NCBI GenBank assembly: GCA_965230335.1
Contig: CBDDKS010000006.1
Location: 1,984,001-2,048,000 of the forward strand
Direction of reading: 5' to 3'
DNA from: CBDDKS01 sp965230335
GTDB taxonomy: Bacteria > Pseudomonadota > Gammaproteobacteria > Enterobacterales > Kangiellaceae
DNA length: 64,000 nucleotides
Within the stretch, counting starts at the first letter, position 1. Every line of letters begins with the position of its first letter. The position numbers and the translations under genes were made by a program. Shown one piece after another: positions 1 through 7,837 of the stretch. Below the pieces are notes generated by a model, which ran no database searches, was not told the origin of the DNA, and was given only the letters and a program-made list of their open reading frames with translations.

Positions 1-27
1 ATATGCAACAAACCGGTAATAAGCTGA

Positions 28-1944
28 CTATTTCTGCTTATTAACCTTGATTAATTTGGGCGATGTAAATTGTGTCATGGAGAGCTCAGTGAGCATTTTG
101 GACAAAGTATTGAACAAAGCCTCTTCTGATAATCCAACTTGTGCCATCAGTGCAGCATGATCACCATGGGCAACAAAATGATCGGGTAATCCAAAATTTT
201 TCACTTTTACAGGCAATTGTTTTTCAAGTACACACTCATTAACGGCACTTCCTGAGCCACCCATCAATGCATTTTCTTCAAGGGTGACCAATAAGCTGTG
301 TTCATTTGCTAACTGTTCAATCAAAGCTTCATCAATGGGTTTGACAAAGCGCATATCCACTAGAGTAGCATTGAGTTTATCGGCAAGTACGGTTGCTGTA
401 GACAACATAGAGCCAAAAGAAAGCAGTGCTAAAGTGTCGCCACTTTTTACAACACGGCCTTTGCCAATGGGTAAAGCTTCCAGTGTTTTTTCAGGATTCA
501 CACCAGGGCCTGTACCTCGAGGATAACGTACAGCAGTCGGGCCTTCGAACTGGTATCCAGTATGCAACATTTGACGACATTCATTTTCATCAGAAGGTGC
601 CATAATTACCATATTGGGAATACAACGTAAAAAGCTGATATCAAAAGCGCCATTGTGGGTGGCACCGTCGCCGCCAACCAGTCCGCCTCTATCAATAGCA
701 AACAGGACATCCAGATTTTGTAGAGCAACATCATGAATCAGTTGATCGTAAGCTCTTTGCAGGAAGGTTGAATAAATAGCAACAATAGGTTTCATGTTTT
801 CACAGGCAAGGCCTGCGGCTAAAGTCACAGCATGTTGCTCAGCAATGCCCACATCAAAATAGCGTTCAGGAAACTCTTCAGAAAACTGAATCAAATCAGA
901 ACCTTCTCTCATGGCCGGTGTTATGGCTACCAGGCGTTCATCATTTTTGGCTTCGTCACAAAGCCATTGACCAAAGATATTGGAATACGTTTTTTTCTTT
1001 TTATGTTTGGGTAAGTTTTTATCTTGTGGGTTAAAAATAGGCACGCCATGATAAGCAATAGGATCACTTTCAGCCGGTTGAAAGCCTTTTCCTTTTTGTG
1101 TCACAACATGCAGCATTTGTGGGCCTTTTAATTGTTGCATATTAGATAGTGTGGTCAGCAATGTGGGTAAATCGTGTCCATTGATGGGCCCAATATAATT
1201 AAAACCTAATTCTTCAAATAAAGTACCTGGCATGACCATGCCTTTCATATGTTCTTCAACACGGTGTGCCCATTGAGAAATAGCCGGCATGTGTTGCAGT
1301 ACTTTTTTGCCACTGTCTTTAATACCAGAATAAAACTTACCTGATAAAATTTTGGCTAAATAATTATTGAGTCCACCCACATTCTTGGAAATAGACATGT
1401 CGTTGTCATTTAAAATGACTAGAAGGTTGGCTTTGACATGGGCCGCATGATTCATAGCTTCAAATGCCATGCCTGCAGTCATAGCGCCATCACCAATAAT
1501 CGCAATAACTTTTTTATCATCACCTTTTTGTTTGGCAGCAATAGCCATACCTAAAGCAGCTCCTATGGAAGTGCTGGCATGCCCAACAGCAAAAGTATCA
1601 TATTCACTTTCTTCAGGTGAAGGAAACGGATGAAGTCCATCAGTTTGTCGAATGGTACCCAGCTGATCCCGGCGACCAGTTAATACTTTATGAGGGTAGG
1701 CCTGATGGCCAACATCCCATACCAGTTTATCGTGGGGAGTGTTGAAAAGGTAATGAGTAGCGATCGTTAATTCGACAGTACCTAAGCCTGCCGCAAAGTG
1801 GCCGCCACATCGACTGATAGTATCAATTAGATAATGGCGTAATTCATCTGCTAGTTGAGGTAATTCCGATTTTTTCAATTGGCGTAGATCAGTTGGGTTA
1901 TCAATCTGGGCCAGGAGCGGGTAGGGTGTTAAATCAGATGTCAT
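28..1944 (-). CDS. dxs: 1-deoxy-D-xylulose-5-phosphate synthase
   Basis: This enzyme condenses pyruvate and glyceraldehyde 3-phosphate, using thiamine diphosphate, in the first step of the MEP isoprenoid pathway in the cytoplasm. The 638-residue product has the family's usual length. It shows the thiamine-binding stretch GDGAMTAGMAFEAMNHA (about residues 151-167) and the transketolase pyrimidine/C-terminal domains, including DRGGLVGGDGATHNG. It is the last gene of a minus-strand xseB-ispA-dxs operon, 14 bases after ispA, an arrangement common in gammaproteobacteria. Identification is secure from full-length family resemblance. Confidence 0.97.
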   Translation of the reverse strand: MTSDLTPYPLLAQIDNPTDLRQLKKSELPQLADELRHYLIDTISRCGGHFAAGLGTVELTIATHYLFNTPHDKLVWDVGHQAYPHKVLTGRRDQLGTIRQTDGLHPFPSPEESEYDTFAVGHASTSIGAALGMAIAAKQKGDDKKVIAIIGDGAMTAGMAFEAMNHAAHVKANLLVILNDNDMSISKNVGGLNNYLAKILSGKFYSGIKDSGKKVLQHMPAISQWAHRVEEHMKGMVMPGTLFEELGFNYIGPINGHDLPTLLTTLSNMQQLKGPQMLHVVTQKGKGFQPAESDPIAYHGVPIFNPQDKNLPKHKKKKTYSNIFGQWLCDEAKNDERLVAITPAMREGSDLIQFSEEFPERYFDVGIAEQHAVTLAAGLACENMKPIVAIYSTFLQRAYDQLIHDVALQNLDVLFAIDRGGLVGGDGATHNGAFDISFLRCIPNMVIMAPSDENECRQMLHTGYQFEGPTAVRYPRGTGPGVNPEKTLEALPIGKGRVVKSGDTLALLSFGSMLSTATVLADKLNATLVDMRFVKPIDEALIEQLANEHSLLVTLEENALMGGSGSAVNECVLEKQLPVKVKNFGLPDHFVAHGDHAALMAQVGLSEEALFNTLSKMLTELSMTQFTSPKLIKVNKQK

Positions 1945-1958
1945 AAAGTGTCGTCTAA

Positions 1959-2852
1959 CTATTTATCTCGTTCAATAATGTGTTGGGAAAAACTGGCTAG
2001 TAGTTCTGTATTATACGGTAAGTCATCCAATGTACGTAATGCGAGTTGAGCATGGTGGTAAGCATGCTCTTTAGCCCCGGATAATCCGAGCAGGGCTGGA
2101 TAAGTTGCCTTTTGTGCGTAAGAGTCTGAGCCTTTGGGTTTTCCCAAGGTCTGGGTATCCCCTTCGACGTCTAGAATATCATCTTTGATTTGAAAGGCCA
2201 AACCTATGGAATGACTATAGTTATCGAGCAATTGACGGATATCGGGATCATTGCTGCCACTACACAGATAGCCAAAGGTGACTGCGCTGGAAATCAATGC
2301 CCCTGTTTTCATTTTGTGCATGTTTTCTAACTGCTCAAGATTCAATGTTTTACCTGTTGCGGCCAAATCAATCGCCTGGCCACCACCCATACCTAAAGAA
2401 CCACTGGCAAAGGCTAAATTAGACAGAATAGGCTGTTTTTGTTGTTCTGCTTTAGGTGAAAAAGTCGCATCAATGAGTACCTGAAAGGCCAGTGTTTGCA
2501 AAGCATCTCCAGCCAGAGTTGCTGTAGCTTCATCAAACTCAATATGACAGGTTGGTCGTCCGCGCCTTAGGTCGTCGTCATCCATACAGGGTAAATCATC
2601 ATGAATTAGCGAATAACAATGAATCAACTCCAGTGCCATGGCTGGAAAATCCAGATCGCTTAATTCGGCTTCAAATATATGGCCTGTGGCATAAACCAAT
2701 AAAGGACGCAGGCGTTTACCCGGGTTGAGGACCGAATATCGCATGGCCTGATGTAAGCGTATGGGTTCCAGATGTTCATCGGGTAGATAGCTGGGTAACT
2801 TCTGTTCAATACGATGTCTAAAATGTTGATTAAATTGTTCAAATGACATCAT
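1959..2852 (-). CDS. ispA: Farnesyl diphosphate synthase
   Basis: A trans-prenyltransferase that extends isopentenyl diphosphate units to farnesyl diphosphate. The 297-residue protein carries both aspartate-rich motifs: the first in HDDLPCMDDDDLRRG and the second in FQIKDDILDVEGD. Its ATG overlaps the end of xseB by 4 bases (the ATGA arrangement), which indicates translational coupling. dxs follows directly, so substrate supply and prenyl chain synthesis are co-transcribed. A geranyl-specific synthase cannot be fully excluded by eye, but the operon context and length favour ispA. Confidence 0.95.
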   Translation of the reverse strand: MMSFEQFNQHFRHRIEQKLPSYLPDEHLEPIRLHQAMRYSVLNPGKRLRPLLVYATGHIFEAELSDLDFPAMALELIHCYSLIHDDLPCMDDDDLRRGRPTCHIEFDEATATLAGDALQTLAFQVLIDATFSPKAEQQKQPILSNLAFASGSLGMGGGQAIDLAATGKTLNLEQLENMHKMKTGALISSAVTFGYLCSGSNDPDIRQLLDNYSHSIGLAFQIKDDILDVEGDTQTLGKPKGSDSYAQKATYPALLGLSGAKEHAYHHAQLALRTLDDLPYNTELLASFSQHIIERDK

Positions 2853-3088
2853 ATGTCGTCAGATTCCCATTCGAAATTTTTCAATTGGTCATGCTCATCA
2901 CTCAATACTTTGACTTTTTGTTGTGCTTCATCCAGTAATTTTTGGCATTGACGCGTCAGACCAACACCTTTTTCAAAAAAGGTTAAGGCTTCATCCAGGG
3001 GAAGCTCACCCTTTTCCATGGTTTCAATAATACTCTCCAGTTGAGATAGTTGTGACTCAAAGGTATCTGCTTTGGATTTTTTGGGCAT
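2849..3088 (-). CDS. xseB: Exodeoxyribonuclease VII small subunit
   Basis: Small subunit of exonuclease VII, which pairs with XseA to degrade single-stranded DNA. The short, helical, charged protein shows the family core FESQLSQLESIIETMEKGELPLDEALTFFEKGV. An upstream in-frame ATG at 3109 gives an 86-residue version, but family members begin close to the MPKKSK position, so I use the ATG at 3088 (79 residues). It is the first gene of the xseB-ispA-dxs operon and overlaps ispA by 4 bases. The start choice is the only real uncertainty. Confidence 0.92.
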   Translation of the reverse strand: MPKKSKADTFESQLSQLESIIETMEKGELPLDEALTFFEKGVGLTRQCQKLLDEAQQKVKVLSDEHDQLKNFEWESDDI

Positions 3089-3315
3089 CAGTTTTGTTCC
3101 ACAGGTCATATAGAGTGGGTCAATATCAACAGGCTGACATTGTCTCTTAAAATGATACAGAAGAAAACTATAGCTGTACCAGATAAGACTATCATCTCTA
3201 CAAGTGATAATTAATTTTGTTTTGCAAGAAATGCGCGATAGCTTAATTGCATATAGGGCAAAATTGACTAACCTTTTTTTATGAGTGCTTGATTTTTAAA
3301 GAGAGTTTTAACACT

Positions 3316-4074
3316 GTGGATATCGCAACCCTCGTCGGTTTGTTTGGTGCAGTTGGTATTGTTGCGACAGCAATGGTGCTGGCCGGAGGCTTCGCACAAT
3401 TTATTGATGTACCCTCTATTTTAGTGGTGGTCATCGGCAGTCATTTTGTTGTTTTGGGTAAATTTCCCATGAGCGACTTTATTGGTGCTGCAAAAGCCGG
3501 CTTGAAAACGATTTTATTTAAATCACCAAATTGCCAAGAAATTATAGAGAAAGTGGTTGAATTGGCAGAGCTGTCAAGAAAAGGGGGATTATTGGCACTG
3601 GAAGGTGCTGAAATTTCGGATGCTTTTTTAAAGAAAGGGGTTGGGTTATTAGTGGATGGTCATGACGGTGATGTGGTGAAAGAAATTCTGAAAAAAGATG
3701 CACAAATGGCGTCAACACGTCATGAAATGGGAGCAGAAGTTTTTAAAAGCCTGGGTGATGTGGCGCCTGCAATGGGTATGATCGGTACATTGGTAGGTCT
3801 GGTCGCCATGTTGGGTAATATGGATGATCCAAAATCCATTGGACCGGCAATGGCGGTTGCCTTGTTAACGACTCTGTATGGTGCAATGATTGCCAATATG
3901 ATGGCCTTGCCACTTTCTGAAAAATTAAAATTAAGGGATGCAGAAGAAAAAATTGCAAAAACATTAATGATCGACGGGTTGATTGGTATCCAGTCTGGAC
4001 AGAATCCTCGCGTTATTGAACAAATCTTACATGGATATCTGGCTGAAGGTAAACGCCCTAGTGCTGATGAATAA
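3316..4074 (+). CDS. pomA: Flagellar motor stator protein MotA/PomA
   Basis: Inner-membrane stator subunit of the flagellar motor with four expected transmembrane segments and the MotA/TolQ/ExbB core (FKSLGDVAPAMGMIGTLVGLVAML). The open frame reaches up to a TTG at 3289. I prefer the GTG at 3316, because the product then starts MDIATLVG, close to the MDLATL start typical of PomA, and because AAAGAGAG lies about 10 bases upstream. The sequence resembles sodium-driven PomA more than proton-driven MotA. It is followed by pomB after a 55-base gap, and is divergent from xseB, which matches Vibrio/Shewanella-type gene order. Confidence 0.92.
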   Translation: MDIATLVGLFGAVGIVATAMVLAGGFAQFIDVPSILVVVIGSHFVVLGKFPMSDFIGAAKAGLKTILFKSPNCQEIIEKVVELAELSRKGGLLALEGAEISDAFLKKGVGLLVDGHDGDVVKEILKKDAQMASTRHEMGAEVFKSLGDVAPAMGMIGTLVGLVAMLGNMDDPKSIGPAMAVALLTTLYGAMIANMMALPLSEKLKLRDAEEKIAKTLMIDGLIGIQSGQNPRVIEQILHGYLAEGKRPSADE

Positions 4075-4129
4075 TGGTCATTTTGATAACTCATCAATAT
4101 GACTGGGAACTTGTTCGGATTTTTAAACT

Positions 4130-5194
4130 ATGAGTGATGAAGAAGAATGTAAATGTCCCCCCGAAGGATTGCCCGCCTACATGGGAACCTTTGCCGACTT
4201 GATGGCATTACTCATGTGCTTTTTTGTTTTGTTGTTGTCTTTCTCTGAAATGGATGTTTTAAAGTTTAAACAAATTGCCGGTTCGATGAAGTATGCTTTT
4301 GGTGTGCAGAATAAAGTGAAAGTCAGAGATGTACCCAAAGGGGTCAGTGTGGTGGCACAGGAATTTTCACCTGGGAAGCCGTCACCAACCGTCATAAAAT
4401 CTGTGATGCAACATACGGTGGAAATTACCAAAGAAACATTGGACTTTGATGAACCCGTTGAAGAAGATCCCAAAGAAGGTGTCGGTGAAAACAGCAATAA
4501 AGGTGATGGCACCAGTACGAACGTGGGTGAAGCAGAAAAGCAAGCCATTAAAGTAGAAAGTAAAGCCGAAAACCAATCACAAGATCAGTCAAAAGATACA
4601 TCCAGTTCACCCAGTGATGCAGAATCAAAAGCAGCCTTAGCTGCTGCGGAAGAAAAAGCACGCAAGGCGGCTGAAAAATTAGCACAAGATATTGCCAAAA
4701 GTTTATCGAAAGAATTGGCATCGGGGCAGGTTGAGTTAATTGCTCAAAATAAACAGGTGATTATTCGTATTCGTGAAAGTGGATCCTTTGCTTCAGGTTC
4801 TGATCGTATTCAACGCGGTTTCTTACCAGTCATTGCAAAAATCAGAAAGCTTTTAAAAACAACGGATGGAGAAGTGAGAGTGGCCGGACATACGGATAAC
4901 GTACCCATTATTGATCCTGAATACTTTGCTTCAAACTGGGAATTATCAGCAAGCAGAGCCGGCTCAGTGGTACGTGAATTGCTCAAAACAAAACAATTAA
5001 AACGAGGACGCTTTTCAATTAATGGTTATGCGGACACACGTCCTATTGCGGATAATAAAACACCCAAAGGCAGAGCAAAAAACAGACGGGTCGAAGTGAT
5101 TATTGTGCAAGGTGCACCCAATGTATCCAAGGAAATTCAGGCGAATAAAAAAGGCAAGAATTCCAAACAAGATAAAAAGAAACAAAAAAAGTAA
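4130..5194 (+). CDS. pomB: Flagellar motor stator protein MotB/PomB
   Basis: Stator partner of PomA that anchors the complex to peptidoglycan. The N-terminus has one transmembrane helix with the ion-binding aspartate in FADLMALLMCFFVLLLSFSE, which matches PomB closely. A long low-complexity, acidic then Ala/Lys-rich linker (about residues 100-190) precedes a C-terminal OmpA-like peptidoglycan-binding domain (VAGHTDNVPI, GRAKNRRVEVII). The tail is very lysine-rich. The last 81 bases, including the stop, are repeated 1.37 kb downstream (6490-6570), so the 3' end seems to have been an integration or recombination site. Confidence 0.93.
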   Translation: MSDEEECKCPPEGLPAYMGTFADLMALLMCFFVLLLSFSEMDVLKFKQIAGSMKYAFGVQNKVKVRDVPKGVSVVAQEFSPGKPSPTVIKSVMQHTVEITKETLDFDEPVEEDPKEGVGENSNKGDGTSTNVGEAEKQAIKVESKAENQSQDQSKDTSSSPSDAESKAALAAAEEKARKAAEKLAQDIAKSLSKELASGQVELIAQNKQVIIRIRESGSFASGSDRIQRGFLPVIAKIRKLLKTTDGEVRVAGHTDNVPIIDPEYFASNWELSASRAGSVVRELLKTKQLKRGRFSINGYADTRPIADNKTPKGRAKNRRVEVIIVQGAPNVSKEIQANKKGKNSKQDKKKQKK

Positions 5195-5203
5195 ATTTTG
5201 TTA
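5123..5203 (+). repeat. Direct repeat copy A (3' end of pomB)
   Basis: This 81-base segment covers the last codons of pomB, the stop and a few bases beyond. It recurs at 6490-6570 with about six mismatches (about 93% identity by eye). Similarity continues weakly for some 20 further bases in both copies. The two copies bracket the AAA ATPase gene at 5318-6418. Confidence 0.9.
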
Positions 5204-5262
5204 ACGGGTATTATTTTTCTTAAAAAATTAAAAGAATAATTAATTTCAAAATGTTGCATTAT

Positions 5263-5300
5263 GCATAATTATGCTTATAATGCATAATTATGCATATACT
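5263..5300 (+). promoter_or_regulatory. Tandem 12-bp palindromes (operator-like) upstream of the ATPase gene
   Basis: The perfect palindrome GCATAATTATGC occurs at 5263-5274 and again at 5282-5293, 19 bases apart centre to centre. A related half-site GCATTATGC precedes it at 5256-5264. A TATACT -10-like box at 5295-5300 directly abuts the second palindrome, 18 bases before the ATPase ATG. The spacing of nearly two helical turns suggests a repressor binding cooperatively over the promoter. Which regulator binds is unknown; no HTH gene is adjacent. Confidence 0.6.
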
Positions 5301-5317
5301 AGATAAAGTAGCATAAA

Positions 5318-6418
5318 ATGAAAGAATGGCATTTTCCACGTAAATCTTTAGCAGAGCACTATCTTGAGTTGCTTAATATCGGTATATCAAGTAGCCTCGC
5401 AATAATAGCACCTAGAAGAAAGGGGAAAACCTTATTTGTTCTTAGGGATTTGGCACCTTTGGCACAAAAAAAAGGCTATATACCTATTTATGCCAGCCTT
5501 TGGCAGAATATTAACTCTCCACATGTTGGCATTATTTCTGCCTTAGAAGAAAGTTTGGAGGCACTTGAAAAAAGAGGCATGATAGGGAGAATATTGAATG
5601 CTGAAATCAAAAAAACATCATTAAGCAACGAATTTATAGGAAAAATGGAGTTGGAGTTTGCTGAACAGGCAGAGCAGGCAGAAAGCGATCAATTAGTGTT
5701 GATAGAGTCATTAATCGGAAAGCTTGAAAAAAAAGCAGGTAAAAAGAAGTTATTACTTATTATTGATGAAATACAACATTTGGCGACATCAAAAAAATTT
5801 GAATCACTTTCTCATGCTTTAAGAACTTCCCTTGATAAACGGCAAGGTAGAATTAAAAGTATTTTTACAGGTTCATCCAGACATTATATGAACCTGCTAT
5901 TTAATGATTCTCAATCACCTTTTTATCACTTTGTAGAAGCAGTGACTTTTCCTGATTTGGATGAAAAGTTTACAGAGCATCTTTATAAGATTTTGAAAAA
6001 AGATTATAAAGTAGAGGTCAATTTATCTGCATTAGATGTTGCTTTTGAAAAAATTGATAAATCACCTTATTGGATGATGAAAATTATCTCTCACATGTTA
6101 ACCAATAAAAGTGATGTGGATGTAGCTCAACAGTATGTAAGTCGTGTCATCATTGAAGCAGAAGGTTATGAATCTATCGCAAAAAATATGAGGGAAATTG
6201 ATAAAATGGTTTATCTTGCTTTATGTGAAGGTGAGAGTCCATTTTCAAAAGAAATACTTGATAGCATCGATAAACAAACACCAGTTAAAGGTGTACCCGC
6301 TAATGTACAAAGAGCTATTAAACGTTTGTCTGATAGACATTTAATCAGTCAAATAAATAAAGGTGAGTATTACATTGAAAAGCCAGGGTTAAAAGACTAT
6401 TTGATGAATGTTGATTGA
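5318..6418 (+). CDS. AAA-type ATPase of unknown function (accessory insert)
   Basis: A 366-residue stand-alone P-loop ATPase. A Walker A-like APRRKGKT lies near residues 29-36 and a hydrophobic Walker B LLLIIDEIQH near residue 145. GSSRHYM around residue 187 resembles a sensor region. The C-terminal third looks like a winged-helix domain (NVQRAIKRLSDRHLISQI). The organisation recalls the archaeal-ATPase/ORC-like group that often occurs as single accessory genes. I do not recognise a specific function. The gene sits alone between two copies of the pomB 3' end, immediately before the CRISPR-Cas locus, with an operator-like palindrome pair upstream. Confidence 0.7.
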   Translation: MKEWHFPRKSLAEHYLELLNIGISSSLAIIAPRRKGKTLFVLRDLAPLAQKKGYIPIYASLWQNINSPHVGIISALEESLEALEKRGMIGRILNAEIKKTSLSNEFIGKMELEFAEQAEQAESDQLVLIESLIGKLEKKAGKKKLLLIIDEIQHLATSKKFESLSHALRTSLDKRQGRIKSIFTGSSRHYMNLLFNDSQSPFYHFVEAVTFPDLDEKFTEHLYKILKKDYKVEVNLSALDVAFEKIDKSPYWMMKIISHMLTNKSDVDVAQQYVSRVIIEAEGYESIAKNMREIDKMVYLALCEGESPFSKEILDSIDKQTPVKGVPANVQRAIKRLSDRHLISQINKGEYYIEKPGLKDYLMNVD

Positions 6419-6489
6419 GCTGGTATATATTTTATTAAAAATACCTTAAAATCTTATCATTCAGGGTGGGAATATAAGGTACTTCCAGA

Positions 6490-6570
6490 GTATCCAAGTG
6501 AATTCAGGCGAATAAAAAAGGAAAGAATTCCAAACAGAATAAAAAGGAACAAAAAAAGTAAATTTTGTTA
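6490..6570 (+). repeat. Direct repeat copy B (displaced, decayed pomB 3' end)
   Basis: A second copy of the final 81 bases of pomB. Read in the pomB frame it acquires TGA directly after the VSK-equivalent codons, so it is not coding. It is followed by an AT-rich stem (GATTATTT at 6577-6584 with AAATAATC at 6592-6599) that may be the original pomB terminator. I infer that this is the ancestral 3' end, pushed downstream when the ATPase segment entered. Confidence 0.88.
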
Positions 6571-6609
6571 CAATGTGATTATTTATCTCAAAAATAATCT
6601 TATTAAGGT

Positions 6610-6638
6610 TTGATTTTTTTATTTAATCAAAGTATAAA
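6610..6638 (+). promoter_or_regulatory. Putative cas1 promoter
   Basis: TTGATT at 6610-6615 and TATAAA at 6633-6638 are separated by exactly 17 bases, 75 bases before the cas1 ATG. This gives cas1 a promoter separate from that of cas2-3. Prediction from consensus only. Confidence 0.5.
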
Positions 6639-6713
6639 AGCGATACGGTTTAATAATAAGTATGAATAGACTGATTTAGGGTTTTAGTACACAAAAAAAT
6701 TGGAAACCATATT

Positions 6714-7667
6714 ATGGAACAGTTAACGGATTTAAAGGCAATCCTTCACTCTAAAAGGGCCAATATTTATTATCTGGAAAAATGTCGAGTTATGCAAAAA
6801 GATGGCAGAGTACTTTATTTAACGGAAGCAAAAAACCAAAATCATTACTGGAATATTCCCATTGCTAATACCACTTGTCTTTTATTAGGTACAGGCACTT
6901 CTATTACACAGGCTGCAATGCGTATGTTGGCTCAAGCAGGTGTATTGGTTGGGTTTTGTGGTGGAGGAGGAACGCCTTTATTGATGGCGACAGAAATTGA
7001 ATGGTTAAATCCGCAAAGTGAATACCGGCCTACAGAATACATACAGGGGTGGATGCAATTTTGGTTTGATGAAAAGAAAAGGCTGCAAGTCGGTCAGTTT
7101 TTCCAAAGTCAAAGAATCGAGTTTTTAAGGAACATATGGCAAAAAGATAAAGAATTAAGAAACAATCATTTTTACATTGAAGATGAACATTTAAAAAGCG
7201 CTCTGGATACTTGTGAGTATAAAATAGCCAGAGCAGGTAATTCAGGTAATTTATTACAGGCAGAAGCTGAGTTGACCAAGCGATTATATAAATATGCTGC
7301 TCAGTCTACAAAATATGGTGATTTTATTAGAGAGCGGGATGCCGTTGATTTAGCCAATGCATTTCTTAATCATGGTAATTATCTGGCATATGGTTTGGCG
7401 GCGACAACACTCTGGGTGTTAGGGATCCCTCATGGGTTTGCCGTTATGCATGGTAAAACTCGACGAGGAGCCTTGGTATTTGATGTGGCTGATTTGATTA
7501 AAGATGCTTTGGTTTTACCTTGGGCCTTTATTTGCGCTAAAGAAAATGCGACAGAGCAGGAATTTCGCCAGCAGTGCTTGCAAGCTTTTACTGATCATAA
7601 AGTTTTGGATTTTATGTTTAACCAGGTTAAGCATGCTGCATTAAATAAGGAGTGGGGTAATGAGTAA
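6714..7667 (+). CDS. cas1: CRISPR-associated endonuclease Cas1, type I-F
   Basis: Integrase subunit for spacer acquisition. The N-terminal part (ILHSKRANIYYLEKCRV, HYWNIPIANTT, LLLGTGTSITQAAMR, AGVLVGFCGGGGTPL) is diagnostic of type I-F Cas1. The helical C-terminal catalytic domain includes HGNYLAYGLAATTLWVLGIPHG with the conserved metal-binding His region. The 317-residue length is normal. It works with the Cas2 domain fused to Cas3 encoded next. Unlike compact I-F operons, a 343-base gap follows, which holds a CRISPR-like regulatory element and the promoter for the remaining cas genes. Confidence 0.96.
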   Translation: MEQLTDLKAILHSKRANIYYLEKCRVMQKDGRVLYLTEAKNQNHYWNIPIANTTCLLLGTGTSITQAAMRMLAQAGVLVGFCGGGGTPLLMATEIEWLNPQSEYRPTEYIQGWMQFWFDEKKRLQVGQFFQSQRIEFLRNIWQKDKELRNNHFYIEDEHLKSALDTCEYKIARAGNSGNLLQAEAELTKRLYKYAAQSTKYGDFIRERDAVDLANAFLNHGNYLAYGLAATTLWVLGIPHGFAVMHGKTRRGALVFDVADLIKDALVLPWAFICAKENATEQEFRQQCLQAFTDHKVLDFMFNQVKHAALNKEWGNE

Positions 7668-7692
7668 ATATGAAAGAATTCAAAATGTTAAG

Positions 7693-7721
7693 TGCTTGAA
7701 GTGCTTTTAGCACTCCAAGCA
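7693..7721 (-). terminator. Strong hairpin after cas1, likely terminator of the minus-strand CRISPR-like RNA
   Basis: TGCTTG (7693-7698) pairs with CAAGCA (7716-7721), and AGTGCT (7700-7705) with AGCACT (7709-7714), around a 3-base loop with a single mismatch. This 12-pair stem lies directly downstream of the second pseudo-repeat on the minus strand and just after cas1 on the plus strand. The U-tract is imperfect (CTTAACATTTT on the minus strand), so terminator function is inferred. It may serve both directions. Confidence 0.55.
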
Positions 7722-7790
7722 AACTGCGTTTACGGCAGCAAAATGTAAAGAAACTATATACATTTCTAAGCTACTAATTTCAGCAGTATT
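7716..7790 (-). ncRNA. CRISPR-resembling mini-unit (candidate Cas-regulating guide RNA)
   Basis: Read on the minus strand. Pseudo-repeat 1 (7790-7763) folds CTGCT/AGTAG and ends GTAGCTTAGAAA; its last 8 bases CTTAGAAA equal the 5' handle of the array repeats. A 19-nt pseudo-spacer (7762-7744) follows. Pseudo-repeat 2 (7743-7716) contains GCTGCCGTAAACGCAG, 14 of 16 identical to the array repeat's GCTGCCGCACACGCAG, with the same stem. Pseudo-spacer bases 1-18, TGTATATAGTTTCTTTAC, match minus-strand 7835-7818 perfectly. That target is preceded by CC (7837-7836), the type I-F PAM, and abuts the cas2-3 promoter -35 box. Cas6f cleavage would give a crRNA of about 47 nt. The inferred role is to guide Cas7fv/Cas5fv/Cas6f to repress the cas operon. 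Confidence 0.82.
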
Positions 7791-7793
7791 ACT

Positions 7794-7822
7794 ATTATAC
7801 AGCTTTAATTTAAATGGGTAAA
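7794..7822 (-). promoter_or_regulatory. Putative promoter of the CRISPR-like mini-unit
   Basis: On the minus strand, a perfect TATAAT (7799-7794) is preceded by TTTACC (7822-7817) at 17-base spacing. The predicted start is near 7787, at the beginning of pseudo-repeat 1. The -35 element overlaps the distal end of the predicted target site (7835-7818), so binding there could repress this RNA as well as the divergent cas2-3 promoter. Confidence 0.62.
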
Positions 7823-7837
7823 GAAACTATATACAGG
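7816..7837 (-). promoter_or_regulatory. Predicted self-target site with CC PAM in the cas2-3 promoter
   Basis: Protospacer-like match to the pseudo-spacer at minus-strand positions 7835-7818 (18 of 18 bases). The 5' flank is CC at 7837-7836, which on the plus strand reads GG directly after the match. The source copy at 7762-7745 is flanked by the repeat-derived AAA instead, which would spare it from recognition. The site ends one base before TTGACA, ideal for blocking RNA polymerase. Confidence 0.78.

Noticed and set aside
3289..3315. TTG 3289 as the pomA start
   Set aside because: The resulting nine extra residues are absent from PomA proteins, and the ribosome binding site fits GTG 3316.
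5203..6489. The ATPase segment as an insertion sequence
   Set aside because: No transposase, no terminal inverted repeats and no short target duplication; the flanking repeats are long gene-end copies.
7692..7740. The hairpin and repeat-like sequence after cas1 as nothing more than a cas1 terminator
   Set aside because: The match of both flanks to CRISPR repeat elements, and the 18-base match to the cas2-3 promoter with CC PAM, are not explained by a simple terminator.
7745..7835. The two copies of the 18-base sequence as a plain direct-repeat operator pair for a protein regulator
   Set aside because: Possible in principle, but only one copy is flanked by CRISPR pseudo-repeats and only the other by CC. 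This asymmetry is expected for guide and target, not for two operators.
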